Shown: positions 54,278 through 63,442 of the stretch, piece after piece
Numbering within the stretch: the first letter of the stretch is position 1
How the letters are laid out: each line of letters opens with the position of its first letter
From: Gloeothece verrucosa PCC 7822
GTDB taxonomy: Bacteria; Cyanobacteriota; Cyanobacteriia; Cyanobacteriales; Microcystaceae
Direction: 5' to 3'
DNA length: 64,000 nt
Assembly: GCF_000147335.1 (NCBI RefSeq)
Contig: NC_014501.1
Span: 434,001 to 498,000, forward strand
Made by a program: the position numbers and the translations under genes
Notes under the pieces: generated by a model
Databases searched by the model: none
What the model saw: only the letters and a program-made list of their open reading frames with translations
Told to the model about the DNA's origin: nothing

Positions 54278-57187
54278 TTACCCGTTCACATGGTTCACAA
54301 AATTCTGTAAGTCATCTATGCTACACTCTTTTAAGTCTTGACGCGAGAGAAGAGACCCTCCCAACCACTCTGGATCGACCCCATCAGTCCACCCAACGCT
54401 TCCACGAAACCGGAAATACATAAGTATTGGTTTTTGTATAGAATCTGGCTGTGTTGTAGTATGATATACTACCTCTTTAAGAGCACAAACATTTCTGCCT
54501 CCTTCTAGCCAACCGACGCGATCTACGAAGCTATCCCATACTTCCTCATTATATTCTTCCGTCCCCCCAAGGTCACGGTAAATTTTCGCCTGTCCCTTGA
54601 TGCCAAACTTCCCTTCGCTGTAGTCCATCCAGAGACGATCAATCTCATCGATTACCTCTAGGGATACTTCTCTAAAAAGGTCGTCGAAGTCATCATAATT
54701 TTCTATGACCATCCACTGGTACATAATGAAAGCGGTTTCGTGATCGGCTTTTCTCCAATCCTTCTGCCGTAGGTACTCCTCTAACTGTTGATAAATGTGA
54801 CCTTGGTTTTCTGTAAGATATTCCCTCTGTTTTCTCAGTTCCTTTTCGTAGGCGCGATCGGCTTCTGCGTTGTATTGCACCGAGATAATCTTATCGAATT
54901 GTTCCCTGAACCTTTCAGGGTTTTCCTCATCTGCAAAGGCGAGACGGAAAATCTCTGTCCATCTTTCCTCGTTTTCGTTCTCTTCATTCCCCCATAGTTC
55001 GGTTAAAGTCTTAACTGCCGTTTTCTCTAAAGTAGAAAGCTTACTTGCATCTTTGGGAAGCTCGATATGGGGGTTAATGTGTTTGATGTGAGAGGCGCGG
55101 TAGAGGGTTTCTCTGTCCTCATTGCGGATTACCTCGATCAAGCCTTTATCCTGTCCCTGTTGTAATTTTTTCTGATAGTTAGGCACAGATTGACAAACCG
55201 CTTCTAAGGCTTCAAGGGGAACAGGGAGGTTATAGATCAGACAATTGCTGACCACCTGTTCAAGAGCTTCATCCGTCAAAAGCTGAGGTTTTTCCTCTAA
55301 CCGCCAGACTATCTTATCGCGCCAACTAACATCGGTTTCATTCTCAAATGACCGCAATTTAGCATCTATATCCCCTGAACTCAAAACCTCATCATTGAGC
55401 CATTCCAACAGACGGGGGTTGCCATCGGCTAGGTTTAAAGCCCTTTCTATATAGTTTTTATCGATCTTACCCGAACTAAAATGCTCTAAGCGCCACAGTT
55501 TCTTCTCTAGATCGGACTCTTTGTATTTGAAGGAAGGCAAAGACTTCAGATGATAAAATTCCTTGAACAGAGGGGAATTAAATGTATAGCGACAGGTAAT
55601 GATCAGGCGATGGTAGTAATGAGTTTCCTGTATCGCCCAAACGAGAGCTTGTAATAGTTGAGCTACCCCTGCTTTAAGGATGTAATCATCCCTGGATGAA
55701 GGGCATTCCAAGTTCCACTCAAAATCATCAAGAATAAGCAGAAGGGGCTGGTTTAACTGACCGAAAACATCCCTTAAGCGATAGTCTAGATCCTCATTAG
55801 AATCCAGAAGGATTTGACGTTGTGGACGATCTAATTTTTTAGCTAGGGTATTAACCAAGCTAGTTTGATCAATTTGTCGCCACCAGACGAGCTTAGTATA
55901 GTCAGGGAGGCGATCGCACAGACGGGCGGCGAGGGTACTTTTCCCGTTACCACCCCCACCTTGTAGGAAAACACCAGCCTTATGAATTGCTTTAGGATTA
56001 TCAAAGGGTTTCTTAAGCACCTGCAAGCAATCCTGAAGGTCACGGCGACGACCGATAAAGGTTTCCCGTGTGGCCACCCGCAAATATTTCGTTTCGGGAT
56101 CTACGAATTGGTCAACAACGGATACGGGGGGTAAACGTCTTCTCTGTCCCCTCTTTACCAAGGCTTCTGGGATACTTCCCCTGACATAGAGGCGTAAACA
56201 ATGCCAATCCCTCGCCTGACTTCCCAATAAGGTCTGATAGGCGAAAGCTAACGACTCGCTCAAGGTAAATCCTTGGGAAAGCTTCTCGTAGAGGGTGGCC
56301 GCCGTATCAGCCGCTTCCCTATCCCTGACGGGTTGACCCCACCCCAAAACGGCCTTAGCCCCCTTTTCTAATAACTCCTCCGCCATCGAAAGGATCTCAT
56401 CCCCATCGGAGTAGCCCGTCCGACACCCCGATAGGAACAAGAGCTTAGGTAAATCGAACTGTAATTCTCTGGCAATATCTTCGGCGCTGGCATCGTGCCT
56501 GTCTCCGTATTCCGTCTCGGTAATAAAATAGGGTTTATTACCCTCGATTTTGGCGTGTCCGCTCAAGTGGATAACATCGAAGTATCCTCGTTCTTTACTG
56601 GCTACCCACTCGCCTAATTCTTTAAGACAGCCGCTCTCCTCAACGGTTAAAGATAGGGGTTTCCCTTTGGTCGCCTTCAGGATCTTACCTTCTTCTGCCT
56701 CAAAGTCTAGTATAGGCTTTACACCTCTAGCAGAACTCGCCATGAAAACCACATTTAAGGCTCGATCCTGCGGGTTATCGTCAAGGGTTAACAGCCTTTC
56801 ATTGCCCGTTTTCATCCATCGCAAGGGAATGATCGCGGGGAGCTTAGACACCAGAAAACCCTGCCCATCGTGTAATAATTCCCAAGGTAGATGGGCTAAT
56901 CCTTCGCTGGTGCTGATAGCCAGGACGATTCCCTCTCCCCTGTGACTATCTAACTCGTTCTGTAGGATGCGCTCCGTACCATCTAACCATCGGTACAAGG
57001 TTTTTCCCGTCTTAGTGTAGTCTTCCGGTAAACGGGTATAGTAATCGGTATCAGCCCTATCTCTCAGGTTATCGATTTCACTCAGGGATCTTGTGTAGGT
57101 GTGAGTCTGGTTGGGGTTGTCCCAGAAAAATCGGAACTCAGCCCTATCGCTACCCATCTCCTGAAGGCCAACATGAAGGATTTTCAT
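54278..57187 (-). CDS. CHAT protease fused to a STAND NTPase
   Basis: 969 residues. The N-terminal CHAT (caspase-like) domain, about 80-340, has the catalytic His211 in VIHLSGHAK and Cys255 in FLSGCRTG, the standard dyad. A STAND/NACHT-type NTPase starts TFIGRRRDLQ (376-385), with Walker A GGGGNGKS (410-417) and Walker B LLLILDDFE (Asp487-Asp488). The C-terminal 350 residues are helical with acidic patches and no obvious TPR motif; they may be the sensor. Such proteins are bacterial immune effectors. The start codon overlaps the small gene upstream (ATGA). Confidence 0.88.
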   Translation of the reverse strand: MKILHVGLQEMGSDRAEFRFFWDNPNQTHTYTRSLSEIDNLRDRADTDYYTRLPEDYTKTGKTLYRWLDGTERILQNELDSHRGEGIVLAISTSEGLAHLPWELLHDGQGFLVSKLPAIIPLRWMKTGNERLLTLDDNPQDRALNVVFMASSARGVKPILDFEAEEGKILKATKGKPLSLTVEESGCLKELGEWVASKERGYFDVIHLSGHAKIEGNKPYFITETEYGDRHDASAEDIARELQFDLPKLLFLSGCRTGYSDGDEILSMAEELLEKGAKAVLGWGQPVRDREAADTAATLYEKLSQGFTLSESLAFAYQTLLGSQARDWHCLRLYVRGSIPEALVKRGQRRRLPPVSVVDQFVDPETKYLRVATRETFIGRRRDLQDCLQVLKKPFDNPKAIHKAGVFLQGGGGNGKSTLAARLCDRLPDYTKLVWWRQIDQTSLVNTLAKKLDRPQRQILLDSNEDLDYRLRDVFGQLNQPLLLILDDFEWNLECPSSRDDYILKAGVAQLLQALVWAIQETHYYHRLIITCRYTFNSPLFKEFYHLKSLPSFKYKESDLEKKLWRLEHFSSGKIDKNYIERALNLADGNPRLLEWLNDEVLSSGDIDAKLRSFENETDVSWRDKIVWRLEEKPQLLTDEALEQVVSNCLIYNLPVPLEALEAVCQSVPNYQKKLQQGQDKGLIEVIRNEDRETLYRASHIKHINPHIELPKDASKLSTLEKTAVKTLTELWGNEENENEERWTEIFRLAFADEENPERFREQFDKIISVQYNAEADRAYEKELRKQREYLTENQGHIYQQLEEYLRQKDWRKADHETAFIMYQWMVIENYDDFDDLFREVSLEVIDEIDRLWMDYSEGKFGIKGQAKIYRDLGGTEEYNEEVWDSFVDRVGWLEGGRNVCALKEVVYHTTTQPDSIQKPILMYFRFRGSVGWTDGVDPEWLGGSLLSRQDLKECSIDDLQNFVNHVNG

Positions 57188-57507
57188 GATTTTTCTTGTT
57201 CCAGGAGTTTTTGCAGTTGTTCTAAAGTGGCATCCTTGAGCAGGAGGCGATCGCCTTTTCTCCCCACCAGAAGAACCCGTTCTATCTTGACCGATTCGGG
57301 GGAGTTAACAGATTTCTTGTTAAGCTCGTAGAGCTTTTCAGCTATGGTTATCGCGCCGGTGGTGATGCCGATGATGGTGGCGATGGTAGCAAGGGTTCCC
57401 TCCCTCTCCACTTCGGAGATAACTTCGTAGCTGCCCTGCACTCCTTCCGTAGTTACGATGTCCTGAGCGATTTCGATGGCATCCTGTCCCTGAATCTCGA
57501 TCTGCAT
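57184..57507 (-). CDS. Small EACC1-like protein upstream of the CHAT-STAND gene
   Basis: 107 residues: a beta/alpha N-terminus (MQIEIQGQDAIEIAQDIV), a hydrophobic central helix (ATIATIIGITTGAITIAEKL), then a strand and KGDRLLLKDATLEQLQKLLEQ. This order, with a G-rich hydrophobic middle and a C-terminal strand-helix, resembles EACC1, the effector-associated constant component found beside CHAT and other effectors in NTP-dependent conflict systems. It overlaps both neighbours (TGATG with the RHH gene, ATGA with the CHAT gene). The assignment is moderate and rests on pattern. Confidence 0.6.
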   Translation of the reverse strand: MQIEIQGQDAIEIAQDIVTTEGVQGSYEVISEVEREGTLATIATIIGITTGAITIAEKLYELNKKSVNSPESVKIERVLLVGRKGDRLLLKDATLEQLQKLLEQEKS

Positions 57508-57734
57508 CAGTTCTGTTCCTCTTTTAAATCCTTGACGGTGGTGAGGAGATCGGCCATATTCTCCTCCAGTCGGGTGAGCCGATTGCCCAGATCATCCCCA
57601 TCGTTTGCCCCCAAGTAACCGGAGAGGGCGGTGATGATGATTTCGGTCTTGGAGCGACCAGTGCGCTCTATGTATCGGTTCAGCCGCTCCAGGAGGGCAG
57701 GGGCGAGTCTGATGGAAATCTGAGGTTTTACCAT
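57507..57734 (-). CDS. Ribbon-helix-helix regulator, 75 aa
   Basis: QISIRLAPALLERLNRYIER is the beta strand and first helix of a CopG/Arc-type ribbon-helix-helix, then GRSKTEIIITALSGYL; the C-terminal 25 residues form a short coiled coil suited to oligomerisation. The first gene of the three-gene overlapping operon, it probably represses it. The stop overlaps the next start by one base (TGATG). Confidence 0.78.
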   Translation of the reverse strand: MVKPQISIRLAPALLERLNRYIERTGRSKTEIIITALSGYLGANDGDDLGNRLTRLEENMADLLTTVKDLKEEQN

Positions 57735-57880
57735 TGTTGGGTTTCCTTGCCGTACCCCTCTATGCTATCAAATGGTTTACCATTGGGGGCAGGGCAAACG
57801 CATCTAATTTTTGAAAAACTCTCAGCGTAAAGGTTCCAGCATTGTGAAACAAGAAAAGACTCTTAAGGTCGGAGCTAAAG

Positions 57881-58193
57881 CTAAAAGGAAAAAAGCGGGT
57901 TGGGATGAAAATTATTTACTGAAAATTTTAACGTCTGTAGTTCACTATTTTTAATATTTACCGTACTAACAAGAAGCAATTTGTGAGGTTTTTGAAGGGT
58001 CAGAAAAGAATCTACGATCATCTGAATCCTTGGTAATAACGATTCGCTTTTGTTCAATTGAAATATCGTTGATTTGTGTATCCGAGGTGGAGTTTTGTGG
58101 CGGTAAATCTTGGGTATGTATCGTATCATAACCCGAAGTTTCTAAAAATCTGGCTAAACGGACTGGGAGTTGAGCCTCAACCAAAAACTTCAT
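57881..58193 (-). pseudogene. Frameshifted DUF5615 PIN-like toxin
   Basis: The N-terminal half is MKFLVEAQLPVRLARF...IVITKDSD (from 58193), a DUF5615 start. The other half, VDSFLTLQKPHKLLLVSTVN, is in a different frame that begins near 58010 and ends at 57881. Removing one base in the GATTCAGATGATCGTAGAT stretch (about 58008-58026) restores DSDIVDSFLTL. So the toxin is broken by a one-base insertion, unless this is a sequencing error. It overlaps the DUF433 gene by ATGA. Confidence 0.75.
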
Positions 58194-58426
58194 GAAGCAA
58201 TTTTATGAATACTTTTAATTTGACTCAAACGGGCTGCAAAAAGTAAAACAGCTTGAATATCTTCTGGTTCTAAATCCTCATAATCGCTTAAGATTTCTTC
58301 GGTGGTCATACCCGCACTGAGGAGTTCTAGAATAAATTCGACAGGATACCTTAAACCTCGAATACAGGGTTTACCATGACAAATATCAGGATTATGAGTA
58401 ATACGTTTTAAGAGTTCATGATTCAT
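58190..58426 (-). CDS. DUF433 antitoxin-like protein
   Basis: 78 residues: ITHNPDICHGKPCIRGLRYPV is the hallmark DUF433 segment, followed by a short helix-turn-helix-like region (ELLSAGMTTEEILSDYEDL). DUF433 pairs with DUF5615 toxins as antitoxin; the stop overlaps the DUF5615 start by four bases (ATGA). The antitoxin is intact although the toxin is frameshifted. Confidence 0.85.
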   Translation of the reverse strand: MNHELLKRITHNPDICHGKPCIRGLRYPVEFILELLSAGMTTEEILSDYEDLEPEDIQAVLLFAARLSQIKSIHKIAS

Positions 58427-58522
58427 AATTTTTTCCCTTGTTTATTTTTTTCTTTTCCTAATCTAATCTTAAGTTCTCTCATTCATATTAGACAAAAACT
58501 ATTTGGTAAAATTAAAATCTAG

Positions 58523-61500
58523 TCATCTTTCAAATGAGACTTGGTTTGAGCGCTCCTTCGCAGCAGATTGAACATAACGAACGTATTCTTTAGCTTGGTT
58601 GACATACTCATCCCAACTGAGAGCATTGGGAACACTTGCCCTCCATTGTCTCACTTGGTCGCTTTGACTCAAGATAGTCGCCACCTCATGGGAGTCACCC
58701 GTATCAGCATAAGCTAGTCTTGCTACCTCAACATCAATTAAGTGAGGAGAAGCACCGGCTAAAGACGAATTACGCCCAACATCAGACGCATAAGCTTCAT
58801 ATTGTTGCCGATAAACACCACGTTTAGCTTCCATTTGCTTTTCAAGTTCTCGTTGCTGCCAAGGATAGAGAACTGTTTCTGGCTTAACTATTACTTGCGC
58901 TGTGGTTGAGGGGGTATTGGAGAGTCGGGCAACCAAAGTCAACCCCTTCGCGCTTAAAAGGTTACGTTCTTTTAAGTTCATTTCACTTTCTTTGTCCAAA
59001 ACCCCCAAGGCATTACCATCAAGGGTAACTAGGGGAATTGCACGTCCCCTACCATTGTTTACCAAAGCAATGTTGATTTTTGCCTCTTGTCCCTGCCAAG
59101 AGTGTTTGCGGTAGGCAAAGTTTTTAATCTGCCCTATTTTAAGGGTATTTCCTTTAGGGGTAGTGGCTATCACCCCTGAACTCGGTTCGGCTAGGATAGA
59201 GGCTTTAAATTTTGTTCCGACAGCCATAGCGGGAGATTCATTTGTTAGAGGGGCTAAGACTTTGTTTTCAACCTTAATGATTCGCTTTTCCTCTAATTGT
59301 CCCGATTTATCAGGGATAGGATGGAGTGCAATCTCACAGTCAACTTCTTCCCCTCGCCATTGTTTATTTCCATGTTCATTAGTGGGAAAATGCAAACCCA
59401 CGACTTTTAACTCGGTAAATTGTAGTTTGGAAAGCTGTTGGATAACTTCATCGGGAAACAATTTGAAAGCAAGTAGAGCCTTTTTGGTTTGATATTCATC
59501 ACGAGTATGAGCATTGTGCCACAGAGCAGCAGCTAATTCTCTCCTTTCGTTAACAGGGTGTTGTTGGCGAAGCATATTTACATATTCATCAAGTTCGGAG
59601 TAAATACCCTCAATTCTTCCGTCAGTGATGCCGGGTCGAGTGATTGCTGATGCTTGTATTAATGATCTACCTGCTTTGAGATTATGTTGTTCTACCGATG
59701 AAGTGGCGATCGCTCCTACCGGTTGCTCAACTAATTTCTCATCTATATTGAGGGTTGCCACTGCCAAAAGAGTATTCGGAATTTCTGGCTCAATCGTATT
59801 CTTTACTACACGCAAATCAAGAGTACATGGTTTATTTGGATTTAATAAGCCCGATTCTAACCCTCCAAAGCGATCTAGCCGAGTTAGGTAAATTTTTCTT
59901 TGACTGGTGGCTGATGTGACCTCAATATAAGGTTCAATCAGTTCAGGATGCTCAGTTTTGAGGTCAGTGAGGGTTCTTGCCTTTTTTAGATAATCATTGT
60001 ACGTTTCCTTAATTTCTCCGGCAATTTCGGTAAGATTGGGATTTTTAACAGAGGGAAAAAATTCTCGAAACTGATGAACAGGTCGAGAAATTAAACGATT
60101 TTCTTGCCATTTTTCATTCGCCACGCCAATCATACGGTCAATCGGGCTGTAATTTTTACTTTCTAAGGGATGAGTGCGATAAACTTGGGGATTCCGGCTC
60201 TTATCTCTACCAGAGAGCCAAGCTACAGGTTGATAACCGCCAATCTCCCGACAGGCATTTAAAATAGCTGTATTGGGTCGGTTGGCGCTCTTGGGTCCAT
60301 CAACCGCTACCTGAAGTTCGTTCGACAAGTCGCCAACAATCTTGTATTGGATGTCTCGCATCTGTTGAAGGGCTGTCTCAATTTGTTGCGCGGTAAGCTC
60401 TTGAGGTAAATTAGCTATTTCTTGGATGGTTTGTTTATATTTTTGGGGAATAGAAAAATGATTGTCGGGTGAAGCATCTTTGTCTAAAATTTCCCGATAA
60501 TACTTGGCAACTTGCCCGACGTAACTTTCTTTTTTCTCCTGGGGCATTAACACCGTTTCCCATCGCAGAGACACAGCCCTCATGATTTGGTTGGCGATTT
60601 TGCCAATGTCATTTTTAACCGCAGAGGTGGCAATTTCCTCAAAACTTCCCTGATAAGCAACTTTATCTGGTTTAACCACATCAGGATAACGATTTTGGGG
60701 GAGTAATGATTCCTTAATTTCTGCTGTCAGGGTGGGATATTTATCAGCCCTCTCAAACGCCAATCTATCCCCATCAAAGTCGGCTTGTAAATGCTTTGCT
60801 GCCGTTTCAGGATGAATGTGAATTGTCCCCTCCAAGTGCATCAGTCCGGGTAGATGACGATTGGTTAAAGTGATGACCCCATTGGAGTTGACCAGAGGGC
60901 TACGGGTGACAATTAGTTCTGCCCCATTGGGCATTCGAGGAACACATACTTCATTTTCTCCCAGGTCAAGGCTTGGTTGTGCTAATGCTGACTGAAACTT
61001 GATCGCTCTGCCCGTAGCGATATCCATCCATTGTCTTTGAAGAAATTTCTTCAGTTCATCGATAACGAAAGGATGTTCTAGCAGTTGCCCATGATGCTCT
61101 AAATCGGTTTTGAGCAGGTCATAGAAAATTCTCTCACCCTTTTGAATATTTTCGGCATCTTCTTCGGCTAAAGTGTCTTCTGGTGACAAGTCGAGATCTT
61201 TTAGATATTCCTCTTCAGTGGTAATCGTTCGTTGTTGGTAGTTTTGAAGAAAATGTTTAGCCAGCGCGTGTAAATCTGACTGAGCATTAGCTAATTCTTT
61301 GGCCTTCCTTTCGAGGATTGGCAAAATGTCAGCTTCAACTCCTTGCGGATAATTGACCAAAACCTGAGTACCGAGGCTTTGCTTACCATATTGGGCAATA
61401 GCTTTGACTCCAATACCAATATTAAGAAGGTACTCCCCAGGCTTAATAGCATCTGCTCCCTTACGTCCTTTGAAGGAGCTAGTGGGAAGGATAAGATCAT

Positions 61501-62095
61501 AACCAACTTTCATTTTCTCGCGCCCAGAGATGACAGCACTGGTTAAAGTTTCTAATCTACGGTCAGGGGCTAATGTTCCCTTGGCTATGCGATAAACATC
61601 ACAATCGTTTTGAGGTCGAATACCCAAACGAAATTGAATAGGGGCATTTTTTGAGCTGGTCAGTTGTTCGGCTAGTTCTAGGCTCATTTTTCCATAACAG
61701 TCTCCTACCAACTTTTTAGCCTCTTGAAGTGGCAAAATCCCGTCCGATGCTCCTGTGCTATCATCAATGATAAGAACTCTAGCTTGTCTAACTTCAGAAA
61801 ACTTCTGACAAGGGGTAAAGGGCAAACTCCCATAGGCGGCTCCATCAGAAGCATTAGGATAAAGCAGATCTCGCACGGGACGCTCAGAAAAATACATCCG
61901 CTTACCCGACGCGAATTGTAGCGACATTCCTTTGTATGCCCGTAAATCTTCGGCTTTGACCGTATCGGGATTAATTTCCCCTAACGTGAATTTTGCATCG
62001 GGAAATAAGTATTCGGCAAGGCAATTTTTGATCGGTTCTCTTAATTCTAAGTCTTGCCTGAGTTTAGTGTCGAAATGAGCGAGGTACAGTGTCAT
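58523..62095 (-). CDS. Divergent two-barrel RNA polymerase-like protein
   Basis: 1190 residues from the ATG at 62095 (the frame also opens at a GTG at 62107). No standard family is obvious, but several blocks match two-barrel RNA polymerases. IHPETAAKHLQADFDGDRLA (DFDGD at about 439-443) mirrors the NADFDGD metal site of RNAP beta-prime, with an upstream TRSPLVNSNGVI block in place of NRAPTLHR. ELQVAVDGPKSA (about 594-604) resembles the AVDFPKTG block of eukaryotic RNA-dependent RNA polymerases. FKGRKG (about 208-213) could be the lysine-bearing first barrel. It may therefore be a single-chain polymerase like phage YonO. The C-terminus carries SH3-like strands. Polymerase activity is inference. 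Confidence 0.62.
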   Translation of the reverse strand: MTLYLAHFDTKLRQDLELREPIKNCLAEYLFPDAKFTLGEINPDTVKAEDLRAYKGMSLQFASGKRMYFSERPVRDLLYPNASDGAAYGSLPFTPCQKFSEVRQARVLIIDDSTGASDGILPLQEAKKLVGDCYGKMSLELAEQLTSSKNAPIQFRLGIRPQNDCDVYRIAKGTLAPDRRLETLTSAVISGREKMKVGYDLILPTSSFKGRKGADAIKPGEYLLNIGIGVKAIAQYGKQSLGTQVLVNYPQGVEADILPILERKAKELANAQSDLHALAKHFLQNYQQRTITTEEEYLKDLDLSPEDTLAEEDAENIQKGERIFYDLLKTDLEHHGQLLEHPFVIDELKKFLQRQWMDIATGRAIKFQSALAQPSLDLGENEVCVPRMPNGAELIVTRSPLVNSNGVITLTNRHLPGLMHLEGTIHIHPETAAKHLQADFDGDRLAFERADKYPTLTAEIKESLLPQNRYPDVVKPDKVAYQGSFEEIATSAVKNDIGKIANQIMRAVSLRWETVLMPQEKKESYVGQVAKYYREILDKDASPDNHFSIPQKYKQTIQEIANLPQELTAQQIETALQQMRDIQYKIVGDLSNELQVAVDGPKSANRPNTAILNACREIGGYQPVAWLSGRDKSRNPQVYRTHPLESKNYSPIDRMIGVANEKWQENRLISRPVHQFREFFPSVKNPNLTEIAGEIKETYNDYLKKARTLTDLKTEHPELIEPYIEVTSATSQRKIYLTRLDRFGGLESGLLNPNKPCTLDLRVVKNTIEPEIPNTLLAVATLNIDEKLVEQPVGAIATSSVEQHNLKAGRSLIQASAITRPGITDGRIEGIYSELDEYVNMLRQQHPVNERRELAAALWHNAHTRDEYQTKKALLAFKLFPDEVIQQLSKLQFTELKVVGLHFPTNEHGNKQWRGEEVDCEIALHPIPDKSGQLEEKRIIKVENKVLAPLTNESPAMAVGTKFKASILAEPSSGVIATTPKGNTLKIGQIKNFAYRKHSWQGQEAKINIALVNNGRGRAIPLVTLDGNALGVLDKESEMNLKERNLLSAKGLTLVARLSNTPSTTAQVIVKPETVLYPWQQRELEKQMEAKRGVYRQQYEAYASDVGRNSSLAGASPHLIDVEVARLAYADTGDSHEVATILSQSDQVRQWRASVPNALSWDEYVNQAKEYVRYVQSAAKERSNQVSFER

Positions 62096-62158
62096 AATGA
62101 CTGGCACTCCCGACTTATTAAAAAAGAAGCGTTACTGTAAGGAGCTAATGGAAAAAAT

Positions 62159-62485
62159 ATGAAAGCTGGTGCAATTTTTGAGTCAATTTTAGAGAGAAGC
62201 CTCTACGAGCCAGACGGCACAATCAAACCGCACTTTCGGGAGTTCTTGAGAAAACAGGGGAGTTCACCCGAAGAAATCGCCGAGTATGAACGGCAGAAAA
62301 AAGAAGAAATTGAAGACAGAAAGCTATTTGCTCCGCGAAATCGACCCGCTTCTAGCTTGAGGGACAAAATCATTGCTCGTGCCGGTCTAGATACCGAAGA
62401 ACTACTCTCGCAAGGCTACATCGCCGTTGAAGACCTTGAAACCGAGCAAGACCTCGATTCCTTCGATTGGGAAGATTTACTTTGA
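62159..62485 (+). CDS. Hypothetical protein, 108 aa, divergent from the polymerase-like gene
   Basis: Not recognised. It is acidic, with predicted helices; LRDKIIARAGLDTEELLSQG in the second half resembles a short helix-turn-helix, and the tail is very acidic (EDLETEQDLDSFDWEDLL). An AAGGAG lies 14 bases before the ATG and 3 bases before a four-codon mini-ORF (62148-62162) whose stop overlaps this start, so translation may be coupled. Confidence 0.6.
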   Translation: MKAGAIFESILERSLYEPDGTIKPHFREFLRKQGSSPEEIAEYERQKKEEIEDRKLFAPRNRPASSLRDKIIARAGLDTEELLSQGYIAVEDLETEQDLDSFDWEDLL

Positions 62486-62497
62486 GATAAGGCTTCT

Positions 62498-63064
62498 TTA
62501 TTCGGCTATTTCTTCTTCTTGTGTTCTTTTAGCCCCAAATTGTCGAGTTAATCCTCCGATATAGCCAATAGCCAAGTCTCTATCCCATTGACCCTCTTCT
62601 AGCTGCCACTGAACATAAGGACTTTGAGCCAAGGAGCATTTAATCTGATCTTCTGAAGATCCCGAATGCACTTGTGCGGCTAAGACTCTTTCATCCAAAG
62701 AACGACCGAGCCAATCATCCCCCGCAATCTGGTTATAAAGAGCTTGATAGGATAACTCTTGGTTTTTTAAAAGAGTTTGAACCGAGTGAAGGTAAGTTTC
62801 TCTGTGTTTCTCTTTCTCAGAACCTTTTTCTACCGAGGGAGGAACTTTAGAGTATAAGTGAGGATTGATATGAATTCCTATCTCCTGACCATCATAAAGA
62901 CCATCACCATCAGTATCAGGGCTAAGGGGGTTGAGTCCATATTTTCTTTCTTCGCGTTCAGTTAGTCCGTCGCCATCAAAATCAAGGTCTAGCTCTCGTT
63001 CATGAAGTGCTTTGATTTTTTCGCTATGGCTTAAAAGTTTCTTGTTAGTTCGAGGAAAGTCCAT
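62498..63064 (-). CDS. Protein with thrombospondin-3/EF-type calcium repeats, 188 aa
   Basis: Two calcium-type repeats, DLDFDGDGLTERE and DTDGDGLYDGQE (about 27-60), of the thrombospondin type 3 kind, lie in the first third. The rest is helical. It has no signal peptide, so it is a cytoplasmic or unusually exported protein. The role is unknown; it is adjacent to a membrane protein gene (22-base gap) in the same direction, so they may form an operon. Confidence 0.6.
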   Translation of the reverse strand: MDFPRTNKKLLSHSEKIKALHERELDLDFDGDGLTEREERKYGLNPLSPDTDGDGLYDGQEIGIHINPHLYSKVPPSVEKGSEKEKHRETYLHSVQTLLKNQELSYQALYNQIAGDDWLGRSLDERVLAAQVHSGSSEDQIKCSLAQSPYVQWQLEEGQWDRDLAIGYIGGLTRQFGAKRTQEEEIAE

Positions 63065-63085
63065 AAAACTAATATTCCTTTTCTT

Positions 63086-63442
63086 TTATCGCTTTAATAT
63101 CCGCTTATTTGAATCAAATCGTAGAAAATAACAAAAGCTCTCTCGGCTTTTACACACTACGCCCTCTGGCAATAAATTCAATCCCGTATGCAGTCCGAGA
63201 AGGAAAATGATCGCCATCAGAACCACCGCCCAAGTCCAAGAATTGATGAGATTGCCCCATTGCTTGATAATTTGCCAGCGTTTACGCTGTTTTTCGGCTA
63301 CAATAGCGAGTTGTTGTTGCTGTAGTTTAAGATGGGATTCTTCTTGAGAAATGGCGATCAATAGTCGCTGTTGGATGATTCCGTCGATGAGGAGGGCAAG
63401 CTCGTCGGGGGTTGGTATTTCTGTAGTTGAAATTCCTTCCAC
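63086..63442 (-). CDS. Small membrane protein with coiled-coil head, 118 aa
   Basis: A Gln/Leu-rich coiled coil at about 25-60 (LKLQQQQLAIVAEKQRKRW), then one membrane helix (WTWAVVLMAIIFLLGL, about 70-90) and a Cys-containing tail. It overlaps the upstream gene by 85 bases in another frame; a later start would remove the overlap but also the N-terminal helix. It may be part of a mobilisation or membrane complex, which is only a guess. Confidence 0.55.
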   Translation of the reverse strand: MEGISTTEIPTPDELALLIDGIIQQRLLIAISQEESHLKLQQQQLAIVAEKQRKRWQIIKQWGNLINSWTWAVVLMAIIFLLGLHTGLNLLPEGVVCKSRESFCYFLRFDSNKRILKR

